A stretch of DNA of 64,000 nucleotides from Roseiarcus sp963741845. GTDB taxonomy: Bacteria > Pseudomonadota > Alphaproteobacteria > Rhizobiales > Beijerinckiaceae. Positions 36,003 to 45,048 of this stretch are shown piece by piece (position 1 is the stretch's first letter; each line of letters opens with the position of its first letter). Where the stretch lies: positions 611,351-675,350 of the forward strand of contig CAVUJV010000024.1 of the NCBI GenBank assembly GCA_963741845.1. The letters are read 5' to 3'. The notes beneath the pieces are model-generated. The model was given only the letters and a program-made list of their open reading frames with translations. It had not been told where the DNA came from and searched no databases. The translations under genes and the position numbers were made by a program.

Positions 36003-37178
36003 ATGAAGAGACTTGGGAAGATGCTTTTCGTGGCGGCCGCAATCTCGCTCATGAGCGCTGCGGCCGGCGCGGACACCGTCAAGGTCGGCGTGATCGGGCC
36101 GATGTCCGGGCCTTTCGCGCTCTACGGCCAGAACTTCAAAATGGGCATCGACGCCTGGGTCGCCGAGCACGGATCGAAGGTCGGGGATCATCAGGTCGAG
36201 TTCATCTACCGCGACGAGGGGACGCCCAATCCCGGGCGGTCCAAGGCGCTGGCCCAGGAGCTTCTGGTCAAGGACAAGGCGCAATATCTCGCGGGCGCCT
36301 ATTTCACGCCCGACGCCATGGCGATCGCGCCGCTTCTCGGCGAGGCGAAGGTTCCCCTCGTCGTGATGAATGCGGCCACGTCGTCGATCACGACCAAGAG
36401 CCCCTACATCGTTCGCACATCGTTCACCATGTGGCAGAACGCGGTTCCGGCGGCCAAGGTCGCCAAGGCCCGCGGCGCCAGGAAGGTCGCGATCGCGGTG
36501 AGCGATTACGGGCCGGGGATCGACGCCGAGACCGCATTCAGGAAGACTTTCGAAGGCGAAGGGGGCACGGTCGTCGAGGCGATCCGGATGCCGCTCAGCA
36601 CCACGGATTTCGGGCCGATCATGCAGCGGATCACCGATTCCGGCGCCGATACGATCTTCACCTTCCTGCCGTCCGGGCCGCCGACGCTTGGCTTCGTGAA
36701 GGCCTATATCGACAATGGCCTCAAGGCGTCGGGCATCAAGCTGATGTCGACCGGCGACGTCGTGCCGGAGCCGGATCTGCCCGCCATCGGCGACGCCGGC
36801 ATCGGCATCCTCTCGACCTACCATTATTCGGTGTCCCACGATTCGCCGGAGAACAAGGCGTTCCTCGATCAGATCGTCAAGGACGGCGGCAAGCTTGGCG
36901 ACGTCACGATGACGTCGGTGGCCGCTTACGATGGCGCGCGGCTGATCTACAAGATGATCGAAGCGACGGACGGCAAGCCCGACCCCGACAAGGCGATCGC
37001 GGCGGTCAAGGGCATGCAATGGGAGAGTCCGCGGGGCCCCGTGTCGATCGATCCCGAGACCCGGCACATTCGCCAGAACGTCTATCTCCGAGAGGTCGCG
37101 AAAAGCGACGGCAAGCTGATCAACAAGGAAATCGAGACTTTCAAAGACCAGCCGGATTGGGGATTGACCCAGCCCTGA
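36003..37178 (+). CDS. Branched-chain-type ABC transporter substrate-binding protein
   Basis: The 391-aa periplasmic binding protein (LivK-like, Peripla_BP_6). It has a cleavable signal peptide (LFVAAAISLMSAAAGA, cut before DTVKVGVIGPMSGPF). Typical features are the first-lobe GPMSGPFALYG and AATSSITTKSPYIVRTSFT, and the second-lobe FTFLPSGPPTLGFVKAYIDNG. Despite the family name many such proteins in soil Alphaproteobacteria bind aromatic acids. The adjacent shikimate/quinate genes make an aromatic or hydroaromatic acid plausible (inference). It heads a five-gene import operon. Confidence 0.88.
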   Translation: MKRLGKMLFVAAAISLMSAAAGADTVKVGVIGPMSGPFALYGQNFKMGIDAWVAEHGSKVGDHQVEFIYRDEGTPNPGRSKALAQELLVKDKAQYLAGAYFTPDAMAIAPLLGEAKVPLVVMNAATSSITTKSPYIVRTSFTMWQNAVPAAKVAKARGARKVAIAVSDYGPGIDAETAFRKTFEGEGGTVVEAIRMPLSTTDFGPIMQRITDSGADTIFTFLPSGPPTLGFVKAYIDNGLKASGIKLMSTGDVVPEPDLPAIGDAGIGILSTYHYSVSHDSPENKAFLDQIVKDGGKLGDVTMTSVAAYDGARLIYKMIEATDGKPDPDKAIAAVKGMQWESPRGPVSIDPETRHIRQNVYLREVAKSDGKLINKEIETFKDQPDWGLTQP

Positions 37179-37292
37179 GGGACGACGAGTTCAAGAGGCC
37201 GGGCCGCGGCTTCGCACCTCGGTTCTCCCGAACCCGGCCGGCGATCTGCCGCTCGGCGCCAGCGCGCGGCGAGCGCGCGACGGAAGGCCGTC

Positions 37293-38159
37293 TTGCGAAC
37301 GATTCTCAGTCTTCTCATCGACGCTGTTTCCTACGGGATGGCGCTCTTCATCATCTCCATCGGCCTGTCGATCATGATGGGTCTGATGCGCGTGGTGAAT
37401 CTCGCCCATGGCGCCTTCGCCATGATCGGGGGCTATCTCGCGTCCTACGCGCTGCGGGACCTGGGCGTTCCCTATTTCGCCGCGATCGCGATCGCGGTTC
37501 TGGGGACGGTCGCCCTCTCGATTCCGCTCGAACTCCTGCTCTATCGCCGCATCTACCGGAAGTCCGATGCGCTGACGCAATTGCTCCTGACGATCGGCAT
37601 CACGTTCTTCATCATCGGGACGGTCAACTTCGTCTTCGGGCCGACCGTCAAATCCATTCCGCTGCCGCCGATGCTGAGCGGACCCGTCAGCATCGGCTTT
37701 CGCATGATCCCGGCTGATCGTATCTTCGTTGTCGTGTGCGGCGCCCTCACCGCGCTTCTGCTCTGGCTGCTGTTCGATAAGACCGAATTTGGAATCCGCG
37801 CCCGCGCCGCGGTCGACGACAGCGACATGGCCGAGTCGCTCGGGATCCGGACGGACCTGATCTATTCCGCGACCTTCGCGCTCGCGGTGGGGCTGGCGGC
37901 GTTCGGCGGCGTCGTCGGCGCCGAGTTGCTTCCGATCGAACCCTTCTATGCGCTGCGGTACATGGTGACGTTTCTGGTCGTCGTCTCGGTTGGCGGGGCA
38001 GGTTCGATCGCAGGGGCGCTGGCCGCCTCCTGCCTGCTCGGACTCGCCGACACGACGGGCAAATATCTGGCGCCGGAATACGGCGAGTTCTTTTTCTACC
38101 TCGCGGTCATTGTGATCGTGTTTCTGTTCCCGAACGGCCTCCTGGGAAGGAGGGCCTGA
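37293..38159 (+). CDS. livH: Branched-chain-type ABC transporter permease (LivH family)
   Basis: The 288-aa inner-membrane permease has about eight membrane segments. The LivH hallmark GLMRVVNLAHGAFAMIGGYLA lies near residues 30-50, and the coupling EAA-like loop (GIRARAAVDDSDMAESLGI) in the second half. The TTG start at 37293 is the only sensible one. It lies 114 bp after the binding protein and 2 bp before livM. The gene symbol reflects family, not proven substrate. Confidence 0.9.
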   Translation: MRTILSLLIDAVSYGMALFIISIGLSIMMGLMRVVNLAHGAFAMIGGYLASYALRDLGVPYFAAIAIAVLGTVALSIPLELLLYRRIYRKSDALTQLLLTIGITFFIIGTVNFVFGPTVKSIPLPPMLSGPVSIGFRMIPADRIFVVVCGALTALLLWLLFDKTEFGIRARAAVDDSDMAESLGIRTDLIYSATFALAVGLAAFGGVVGAELLPIEPFYALRYMVTFLVVVSVGGAGSIAGALAASCLLGLADTTGKYLAPEYGEFFFYLAVIVIVFLFPNGLLGRRA

Positions 38160-38161
38160 GG

Positions 38162-39145
38162 ATGGGGAATCCGCGCCCGCCCGCATTCAGCGCCCGTTTC
38201 GGTTCGGAGATGGCGGCGCTCCTTGCTGTCGCGCTCCTTGGAGCAGTCGGCTACGTGGTCTTTCCCGACGACCTTGCTTTCCTGACGCGCCTGATCAGCA
38301 TGACGCTGCTTGTCCTCTCCCTCGACCTCGTGACGGGTTATTGCGGCGTGGCGACGCTCGGGCAGGCGGCGCTCTTCGGCGTCGCCGCTTACGCGGCCGG
38401 CAACGCCTGCCTCGCCGGCCTGACGAATCCGTTTCTGCTGCTGCTTGTCGGGCTTGTCGCCGGCGCCTGCGCCGGACTGGTCTCGGGCGTCCTGATCGCG
38501 CGGTTTCGCGGATTGCAGCAGCTCGTGCTCTCGATCGCCATCGGTCAGCTGGTCGCCGCGCTCGCCAACAAGCTGACGGGCTGGACCGGCGGCAGCGACG
38601 GCCTTTCGGGAATCGAGCCGTCCGCGGTCTTCGGGGTGTTCGCGTTCGACCTTTATGGCCGCACCGCCTACCTCCTCTCGGTCGCGGTGTTGGCCCTTGT
38701 CTTCGCAGCGCTGATGGGCTTCGTGCGGTCGCCGTTCGGCCTCATGGGCCAGGCCATCCGCGACGACGACTTGCGGGCGCAGATGATCGGCGCATCCGTC
38801 TATCCGCGACTGATCGCGATGTACGGCGTCTCGGGAGCCGTGGCGGGCCTCGGCGGGGCCTTGAGCGCAATCGCCACGGGCGTGGTGGGTCTCGACAGCG
38901 TGAGCTTCGAGCGCTCCGCCGAGGCTCTGGTGATGCTGGTGCTGGGGGGCGCGGGCCAGCTCTGGGGCGCTTTGGCCGGCGCCATTCTGTTTCAGGTGTT
39001 CGAACATTATGTCTCGGCGAGCAATCCCTTCAACTGGCTGGCGCTGGTCGGATTGCTTCTCATCGGCATTGTCGTCTTCGCGCCGGGCGGTATGGTCCGT
39101 GGCGTGACGGTCGCATGGTCCAGATGGGCGCGGGGGCTTCGTTGA
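38162..39145 (+). CDS. livM: Branched-chain-type ABC transporter permease (LivM family)
   Basis: The 327-aa permease has the LivM signature DLVTGYCGVATLGQAALFGVAAYAAG near residues 54-80 and the cytoplasmic loop RSPFGLMGQAIRDDDLRAQMIG that contacts the ATPases. About nine membrane segments. It starts two bases after livH and its stop overlaps the livG start, showing tight translational coupling. Confidence 0.9.
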   Translation: MGNPRPPAFSARFGSEMAALLAVALLGAVGYVVFPDDLAFLTRLISMTLLVLSLDLVTGYCGVATLGQAALFGVAAYAAGNACLAGLTNPFLLLLVGLVAGACAGLVSGVLIARFRGLQQLVLSIAIGQLVAALANKLTGWTGGSDGLSGIEPSAVFGVFAFDLYGRTAYLLSVAVLALVFAALMGFVRSPFGLMGQAIRDDDLRAQMIGASVYPRLIAMYGVSGAVAGLGGALSAIATGVVGLDSVSFERSAEALVMLVLGGAGQLWGALAGAILFQVFEHYVSASNPFNWLALVGLLLIGIVVFAPGGMVRGVTVAWSRWARGLR

Positions 39146-39906
39146 GCGCGCTGCTCGAAATCCGGGGCCTGTCGCGACGGTTCGGCGGCGTGGCGGTCAA
39201 TCAGGACGTCTCGTTCGAGCTTTTCGAGGGCGACCGCGTCGCGCTGATCGGTCCGAACGGCGCGGGCAAGACGACGCTCGTCAATGTGATCTCCGGGAGC
39301 CTGCCGCCAACGAGCGGCGCGATCGTCTTCAAAGGCGAGGACATCACGGGACTTGCCGCGGCGCGCCGGGCCAGCCGGGGCCTCGTGCGCACCTTCCAGA
39401 TCACCCGCCTGTTCAACAGCCTGACCGCTGGCGAAAACGTCGCCCTGCCGATCCTCCAGCGCAGGGGGCTGAGCCGAGGGTTTCTTCCCCTCCGGGCGCG
39501 GGCGCGCGAAGTGCGCGGGGAGAGCGAGGCGTTGCTGGAGGAGCTGAATATCGGGCGCCTTCACGACGTGCCGGTCCGCGAACTCGCCTACGGCCAGCAG
39601 CGCCTCGTCGATATCGCCATCGGGCTCGCCCTCGAGCCAAGCGTCCTGCTGCTCGACGAGCCGGCCGCCGGCGTTCCGCACGACGAAGCCCCCAACATTC
39701 TGCGGGCCGTCAGCCGGCTGCGCCCGGAAATCGCCGTCATGATGATCGAGCATGACATGGACCTCGTCTTTCGCTTCGCGAGGCGGGTGCTGGTGATGGC
39801 GGAAGGCCGCCTGATCTTCGCCGGCCCTCCCGAAGCCGTGACGGCCGACGCCGACGTTCGCCGCGCTTATCTGGGGAGCTACGCCAATGCCCGCGGCGCG
39901 GCTTGA
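39142..39906 (+). CDS. livG: Branched-chain-type ABC transporter ATPase (LivG family)
   Basis: The 254-aa ATPase has Walker A GPNGAGKTT and the Q-loop region RTFQITRLFNSLTAGENV. The signature is degenerate, AYGQQR, as in other LivG proteins, with Walker B VLLLDEPAAG and the LivG-specific C-terminal ADADVRRAYLG. TTG 39142 overlaps the livM stop by four bases; ATG 39124 in the same frame is an alternative adding six residues. It overlaps livF by 20 bp. Confidence 0.9.
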   Translation: MSALLEIRGLSRRFGGVAVNQDVSFELFEGDRVALIGPNGAGKTTLVNVISGSLPPTSGAIVFKGEDITGLAAARRASRGLVRTFQITRLFNSLTAGENVALPILQRRGLSRGFLPLRARAREVRGESEALLEELNIGRLHDVPVRELAYGQQRLVDIAIGLALEPSVLLLDEPAAGVPHDEAPNILRAVSRLRPEIAVMMIEHDMDLVFRFARRVLVMAEGRLIFAGPPEAVTADADVRRAYLGSYANARGAA

Positions 39907-40600
39907 CGTGGAGGGGGTGACCGCCGGTTACGGTCCGACCGAGATCGTCTCCGACATCTCGTTTTCCGTTTCCGCCGGGGAAAGGCTCGCCGTCTTCGGA
40001 CGCAACGGCGTCGGCAAGACGACGCTTCTTGCGGCCATCATGGGACTTGCGACGCTGCGCCGCGGGCGGATCGCGCTCAACGGAGAGGACCTGTCCGGCC
40101 GCCGGACCTCATTTCGCGCGCAACTCGGTCTCGGCTACGTGCCGCAGACGCGCGGCGTCTTCGCTTCGCTGACCGTCGAGGAGAACCTCGCGGCGGGCCT
40201 CAAGCGGAGGGCGCGTTCCGCTCTTGCCGAGGCTTACGAGATGTTTCCGCGCCTGGCCGAGCGCCGGACGAGCCTCGCGCAGCGACTGTCGGGAGGCGAG
40301 CAACAAATGCTGGCGCTCGCGCGCACGCTGCTCGGCGAGCCGACGATTCTGCTGCTTGACGAGCCTCTGGAAGGCATCGCGCCCGTGGTCTGCGACGAGA
40401 TCATGGAGCGGCTCATCGCGCTCGCAAATTCGCGGCGGATTGCGATTGTCCTCGTCGAGCAGCAGATCGAGCGCGCCCTCGCTTTCGCCGACCGCGCCTT
40501 CATCATCGAACGCGGCCGCCAGGCATGGCAAGGAACGTGCGGCGAATTGCGGGAGGACCGCGCCCTGATCCAGCGCTTTCTCGGCGTCGGGGTTCATTGA
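39887..40600 (+). CDS. livF: Branched-chain-type ABC transporter ATPase (LivF family)
   Basis: The 237-aa ATPase has Walker A GRNGVGKTT, the LivF-type YVPQTRGVFASLTVEENL, signature LSGGEQQ, Walker B ILLLDEPLEG and switch His replaced by Gln in VEQQIERAL, as is usual for LivF. Last gene of the importer operon. Its 3' end overlaps the convergent MHS permease gene by 7 bp. Confidence 0.9.
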   Translation: MPAARLDVEGVTAGYGPTEIVSDISFSVSAGERLAVFGRNGVGKTTLLAAIMGLATLRRGRIALNGEDLSGRRTSFRAQLGLGYVPQTRGVFASLTVEENLAAGLKRRARSALAEAYEMFPRLAERRTSLAQRLSGGEQQMLALARTLLGEPTILLLDEPLEGIAPVVCDEIMERLIALANSRRIAIVLVEQQIERALAFADRAFIIERGRQAWQGTCGELREDRALIQRFLGVGVH

Positions 40601-42060
40601 CCGGCCCGAAGCAGCGCCGCCTGGGAGGGTAGGCCCAGGAGGCGCTGCGCCGGCAATCGGAAGCCGCTCAGCCTGGCGGCCGCCAGACTCCGCTGACGGA
40701 GCCTGGCGTATTCGGCCTTCTCAACCTCCGGCGCTCCAGGCTCGCCGAGATCGTTGAGATGCACGCGATAGGTCTCGCGCGCGCTCCACGCCGCGGCCGC
40801 GGCGATGATCGTGACGCCGAAGGCCAGCGCGCCGACGGTGAGGGGCACGCGCGACGAGCCGGGCGGAGCGACGCTCGCGAACAGCGCCGGCAACAGCGCG
40901 GTCAGCATCGTGCCGAGGTTCTGGGCGATCGCCATGCCCGAAACGCGCGCCCGGGTCGGGAACAGTTCCGGATAGAAGCTCGGGAACACGGCGTTGTAGC
41001 CCTGATAGACCACGCCCCACATCAGGATCGAGAGCACGAAGGCGAGCGGCACGTTCTTGATGCTGATGGCGTAAAGGTAGCCGAAGGACAGCAGTCCCGC
41101 GGCCAGCGACCCGACGATGATCGGCGGCCGGCGCCCGATGCGGTCCGACAGATCGCCGACAAAGGGGATCACGACCACAGCGACGATATTCCCGATGACC
41201 GGGATCCAGAGGTACACGCTCTTGTCCATGCCCACGCCGTATCCGGGCTGGACGGCGTAGGCCGCGCCGAAGATCGTGGCGACGACGGGAATGACGTTCA
41301 TGAGCGCCATGCACACGACCCGCACCATGTCCGGCCCGTGGTGGGTGAGCGCCTCCATTACGGGCGCTTTCGGCACGTCCCGATGCGCCTGCTCTTCCGT
41401 GAAGGCGGGCGTCTCCTCGACCTCCCGCCGGATCAGATAGCCCGCGACGAGGACGAACACGCTGAGCAGGAACGGCACGCGCCATCCCCAGGACATGAAG
41501 GCCGCGTTCGACAGCGTATAGCTCAGCGGCAGGAACACCGCGGCGGCGAGGATCTGTCCGGCCTGCACGCCTTGCAGGGTGAAGCTCGCGAAGTAGCCGC
41601 GCCGCCCGAACGGCGCATGTTCGAGAATCATGGAGCTTGCGCCGGAGATTTCGCCCGCGACCGCAAAGCCCTGAACAAGGCGGAGGACGACGAGCAGCAC
41701 CGGCGCCCACATCCCGGCTTGCGCATAGGTCGGCAGGAGGCCGACCGCCATCGTGGACAGTCCCATCAGGAACAGGCAGATGAGCAGGACGTTCTTCCGT
41801 CCGTGCGTGTCGCCAAGATGCCCGAGAACGAAGGCGCCAATCGGCCGGGCGACATAGCCGACGCCATAGGTGGCGAGCGATGCGACGATCGCGACCGTCG
41901 GATTGGTCGACGGAAAGAACGCCTGCGGAAAGACGAGCGACGCGGCCGTCGCATAGATGAAGAAGTCGTAATATTCGAGCGCGGATCCGATCCATCCGCT
42001 CGCGGCCGCAATTCTGCTCTGATGTTTTCCGACCGGCTCATGTGTCGCTGCCGCCGTCAT
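40594..42060 (-). CDS. MHS-family MFS permease, probable shikimate/quinate transporter
   Basis: The 488-aa metabolite:H+ symporter has 12 membrane segments. Hallmarks are SGWIGSALEYYDFFIYATAASLVF at the N-terminus and the loop 2-3 motif GHLGDTHGRKNVLL, repeated as GDLSDRIGRRPP between helices 8 and 9. The close resemblance in layout to ShiA, and its place upstream-to-downstream with aroE- and quiC-type genes, support uptake of shikimate or quinate. No gene symbol is given because substrate is inferred from context. A long basic C-terminal tail of about 60 residues is unusual. Confidence 0.85.
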   Translation of the reverse strand: MTAAATHEPVGKHQSRIAAASGWIGSALEYYDFFIYATAASLVFPQAFFPSTNPTVAIVASLATYGVGYVARPIGAFVLGHLGDTHGRKNVLLICLFLMGLSTMAVGLLPTYAQAGMWAPVLLVVLRLVQGFAVAGEISGASSMILEHAPFGRRGYFASFTLQGVQAGQILAAAVFLPLSYTLSNAAFMSWGWRVPFLLSVFVLVAGYLIRREVEETPAFTEEQAHRDVPKAPVMEALTHHGPDMVRVVCMALMNVIPVVATIFGAAYAVQPGYGVGMDKSVYLWIPVIGNIVAVVVIPFVGDLSDRIGRRPPIIVGSLAAGLLSFGYLYAISIKNVPLAFVLSILMWGVVYQGYNAVFPSFYPELFPTRARVSGMAIAQNLGTMLTALLPALFASVAPPGSSRVPLTVGALAFGVTIIAAAAAWSARETYRVHLNDLGEPGAPEVEKAEYARLRQRSLAAARLSGFRLPAQRLLGLPSQAALLRAGQ

Positions 42061-42096
42061 GTCTTCCTCCCTTTTTTGTGTGCGTTCTGCGCGGGG

Positions 42097-42930
42097 TCAG
42101 TATTGGATCGAGGCCACCTCTCGCAGCTCGGCTGCCGAGGTCGAGGGGAAACCGAAGAATTCGAGGTAGGCGGGAATCTGTTCAAACAGCATGTCGACCC
42201 CGATCTGCGTCTTGCAGCCGCGCGCCCGGGCCGCTGCGAGGAAGGCCGTCGTCTCCTGCTTCATCACGACCTCGCCGACGAAGGCTGACGGCTCAAGGCG
42301 CGACACGTCCAGCGGCATCGGATCGCCCGGGTAGGTTCCAAGCGGCGTCGCGTTGACGACGACGTCGAAGCCCGCCGGATCGTTCGACCCTATCGAGACT
42401 TCGAGCCTGGGATAGTTCTGTCGCAGGCGATCGGCAAGAAGTTCCATGACCGCGGCGTTGACGTCGTAGAGCGCGATCTCGGCCGCGCCAGCCGCGGCCG
42501 ACGAGGCGGCGATCGCCGATCCCACGCCGCCGGCGCCCACGACCAGCAGGCGCTTGCCGGCGAGCGACCCGCCATGGCGCCGGAGGCCGCGGACAAATCC
42601 CTCGCCGTCGAACATGTCGCCGATCAGCCGGCCGTCCTTGTCGCGCCGCACGGCGTTGCAGGAGCCTGCCACTTTCACGGCTGTGGAGGTCTCGTCGAGC
42701 AACGGGATCACCGCCACCTTGTGCGGCATGGTGATCAAGGCGCCGTGAAAATTCGTGAAGCGGCAGATTTGCGGGAAGGCGAGGTTGAAGTTCTCGCCGG
42801 TCACTCCGAGCGGCATCACAACGGCGTTGATCCCGTTCTTCTCAAACCATGGATTGTAAATCATCGGCGACTTGAAGGTCGTCGTCGGGTAGCCGATGTG
42901 GGCAATAAGTCTCGTATCGCCGTTGATCAT
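42097..42930 (-). CDS. Shikimate/quinate dehydrogenase (AroE family), catabolic context
   Basis: The 277-aa protein oxidises shikimate (or quinate) to the 3-dehydro form with NAD(P). The substrate domain has the catalytic Lys71 in ALITMPHK; the usual N-x-T-x-P-H-K motif has Leu instead of Asn. The second catalytic Asp lies in GDMFDGEGF, where the usual NTDG is changed. The Rossmann motif is GAGGVGSAIAASSAAAG and the C-terminal Gln-rich end is GVDMLFEQIPAYLEFF. These differences from biosynthetic AroE and the operon with QuiC suggest a degradative enzyme. It sits 40 bp downstream of the QuiC gene. Confidence 0.88.
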   Translation of the reverse strand: MINGDTRLIAHIGYPTTTFKSPMIYNPWFEKNGINAVVMPLGVTGENFNLAFPQICRFTNFHGALITMPHKVAVIPLLDETSTAVKVAGSCNAVRRDKDGRLIGDMFDGEGFVRGLRRHGGSLAGKRLLVVGAGGVGSAIAASSAAAGAAEIALYDVNAAVMELLADRLRQNYPRLEVSIGSNDPAGFDVVVNATPLGTYPGDPMPLDVSRLEPSAFVGEVVMKQETTAFLAAARARGCKTQIGVDMLFEQIPAYLEFFGFPSTSAAELREVASIQY

Positions 42931-42970
42931 GCGCCGCGTCCGCTCATGAAGGCTGCCGCCGGTTCGATCG

Positions 42971-44869
42971 TCATTCGAATTCGAGCTCCGCGCGCTTCTC
43001 TGCGTCCATGAGGCTCGCCTGCGCGGCCAGCCGGACGGGCGTGTTCGCTGCCCCGAACAGGTCGTAGTTTCGGCGCTCGACGATCTCGAAGAAGAAGCGG
43101 TTCTCGAAGGTGCGCGTATAGATGTGGAAGAACTCGCCGTCCTTGGTCCGGTCGTAGAGCACGCCCAGCGCCCTCATCCGGCCGAGCAGTTCGGGCGGCA
43201 GGTCGAAGCGCGTGGCCAGATCGGCGTAGTAATTGTCGGGGATCGGAAGAAACGCGACGCCTTTGGCCGTTGCGGCTTCGACGGCCGCGAAAATGTCGCC
43301 GGTGGAGAGCGCGATCTGCTGAACGCCCGCGCCGCCGAAGGCGTCGAGGAAGCGCGACACGCCGGTCGCTCCGCCCTCGCCGATATTGAGCGCGATGCGC
43401 AGTTCGCCATTCGGACTGCGCATCGACCGGCTGAAGAACGCGCCATGCGGATCGGCGATCTCGACCTGCGGCTGGGGGATGAGCCCGAGAACGGTGCGGT
43501 AGAACAGCGACCAGCTCAGGAACTCGCCCCGGCGCACGACATTGGAGAGATGATCGACCTTGCCCAGCAGGCCCGTGGTCTGGCTTCCCGACATGGCTTC
43601 GAAGTCGTGGCGCCATTCGAGGTCGCCGGGCCCGATGAAATAGACGAGGCTTCCTTCGACGCCCGCGACCGCGGGAACCGTGGCCTCGCCCGGCCCGATC
43701 TTGCCGGCATAGCTCTGGCACTCGAGTGCGGAAGCGCGCTCGACCGCCTTCTCGATCGAATCGACCCTGAGCGCCAGCGCGCAGACCGACGGCCCATGAA
43801 GGAGCGAGAAGGCATGCGCGAAACCCTCGCGCTCCCGGTTCACGATGAGGTTGATGTCGCCCTGCGCATAGAGGTCGACGTCCTTCGAGCGGTGCCGTCC
43901 GGCGTGTCGAAATCCGAGCCCCTCGATCAGCGCAGTCAGGGCTTTGGCGTCCGCATCGCTCGCCGCGAATTCCACGAATTCCACGCCTTCGACGGCTGGA
44001 GGCGGCGGCAGCGGCGCGAGGTCGGCGAGCGGCGCGTCTCCGCGCGCCGCGCGTTTGGCCGCGAGCCCTTCGCCCGCGGCCAGCAGCGAGCGCATGCCGT
44101 CGACCGCGATCGCCGCTGCGGATGCGCCGCGAAACTGGTCGTTGAAGATTTCGAGCGACAGCGGCCCGCGATAGCCCGAGCGGGTCGCGGCGTCCAGATA
44201 GTCGACGATCGGATAATCGCCCTGTCCGGGATAGCAGCGGTAATGGCGGCTCAGCGACAGCGGATCCATGACGAGCGCCGGGGCGTCCGCGACCTGCACG
44301 AGCGCGATCTTCTCGCCCGGCAGATCGGCGATCGGTTCGATCGGATTGCCGCGCGCGCAGATATGGAAGCTGTCGAGGACGATTCCGAGATTGTCGCGAT
44401 CGGCCGCGCGCACGATCTCCCAGGCCGACGTCCAGTCCTTCACGCATCGGCCCCAGGCAAGCGCCTCATAGCCGATCCGCATGCCCTGCAGGCGGGCGAT
44501 GTCCGCGAGTTCGGCGAGATCGCCCGCCGCCCGCTCGGGATCGTCGATCGTCTCGGGCGAAACGTTCGAGCACAGGCAGAGAAGGCGGACGCCAAGTTCG
44601 CTCATCAGTTCGAGCTTGCGACGCGCGCGCTCGAAGTTCCGCTGCCGGATCGGCTCCGGCATCGCCTCGAAGTCCCGCAGCGGCTGCAAAGCGACGATTT
44701 CGATCCCGAGGTCGGCGGCCATGCGCCGCGCGTCGCGCGGCTTGCCGTTGAAGAAGGTCAGATCGTTTTCGAACAGTTCGACCGCGCGAAAGCCGGCCTT
44801 CGCCGCAGCGGTCAGCTTGCCCTCCAGCGACCCGCCCATGCAGACGGTGGCGATCGACCATCTGAGCAT
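42971..44869 (-). CDS. quiC: 3-dehydroshikimate dehydratase, QuiC1-type fusion (TIM barrel + VOC/HPPD-like)
   Basis: The 632-aa protein converts 3-dehydroshikimate to protocatechuate, feeding the beta-ketoadipate pathway. The N-terminal about 290 residues are an AP-endonuclease-2 type TIM barrel (AAKAGFRAVELFENDLTFFNG, RIGYEALAWGRCV, GIVLDSFHICARG, LVQVADAP). The C-terminal about 320 residues are a 4-hydroxyphenylpyruvate dioxygenase-like VOC pair (VEFVEFAASDADAKALTALIEGLGF, QIALSTGDIFAAVEA, FENRFFFEIVERRNYDLFG). This fusion is the pseudomonad QuiC1 form. ATG 44869 follows AGGGAGG. It is divergent from a LysR gene, the expected regulator. Confidence 0.93.
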   Translation of the reverse strand: MLRWSIATVCMGGSLEGKLTAAAKAGFRAVELFENDLTFFNGKPRDARRMAADLGIEIVALQPLRDFEAMPEPIRQRNFERARRKLELMSELGVRLLCLCSNVSPETIDDPERAAGDLAELADIARLQGMRIGYEALAWGRCVKDWTSAWEIVRAADRDNLGIVLDSFHICARGNPIEPIADLPGEKIALVQVADAPALVMDPLSLSRHYRCYPGQGDYPIVDYLDAATRSGYRGPLSLEIFNDQFRGASAAAIAVDGMRSLLAAGEGLAAKRAARGDAPLADLAPLPPPPAVEGVEFVEFAASDADAKALTALIEGLGFRHAGRHRSKDVDLYAQGDINLIVNREREGFAHAFSLLHGPSVCALALRVDSIEKAVERASALECQSYAGKIGPGEATVPAVAGVEGSLVYFIGPGDLEWRHDFEAMSGSQTTGLLGKVDHLSNVVRRGEFLSWSLFYRTVLGLIPQPQVEIADPHGAFFSRSMRSPNGELRIALNIGEGGATGVSRFLDAFGGAGVQQIALSTGDIFAAVEAATAKGVAFLPIPDNYYADLATRFDLPPELLGRMRALGVLYDRTKDGEFFHIYTRTFENRFFFEIVERRNYDLFGAANTPVRLAAQASLMDAEKRAELEFE

Positions 44870-45048
44870 ACGACCTCCCTTGGCCTCCCGAATCCGGGAA
44901 ACGTCCCAAGCTTCTGCCGCCCGCAAACGCGACCGTCAAATACCAAGATGAGCGCTTTCGTTACCTTTATGTTAGGGTGGCCCCGGACCAACGCGCCTGT
45001 TTCTGTATGCGGGCGCGCCGGCCCGGGGCGGATCACGGGGAGGGACGC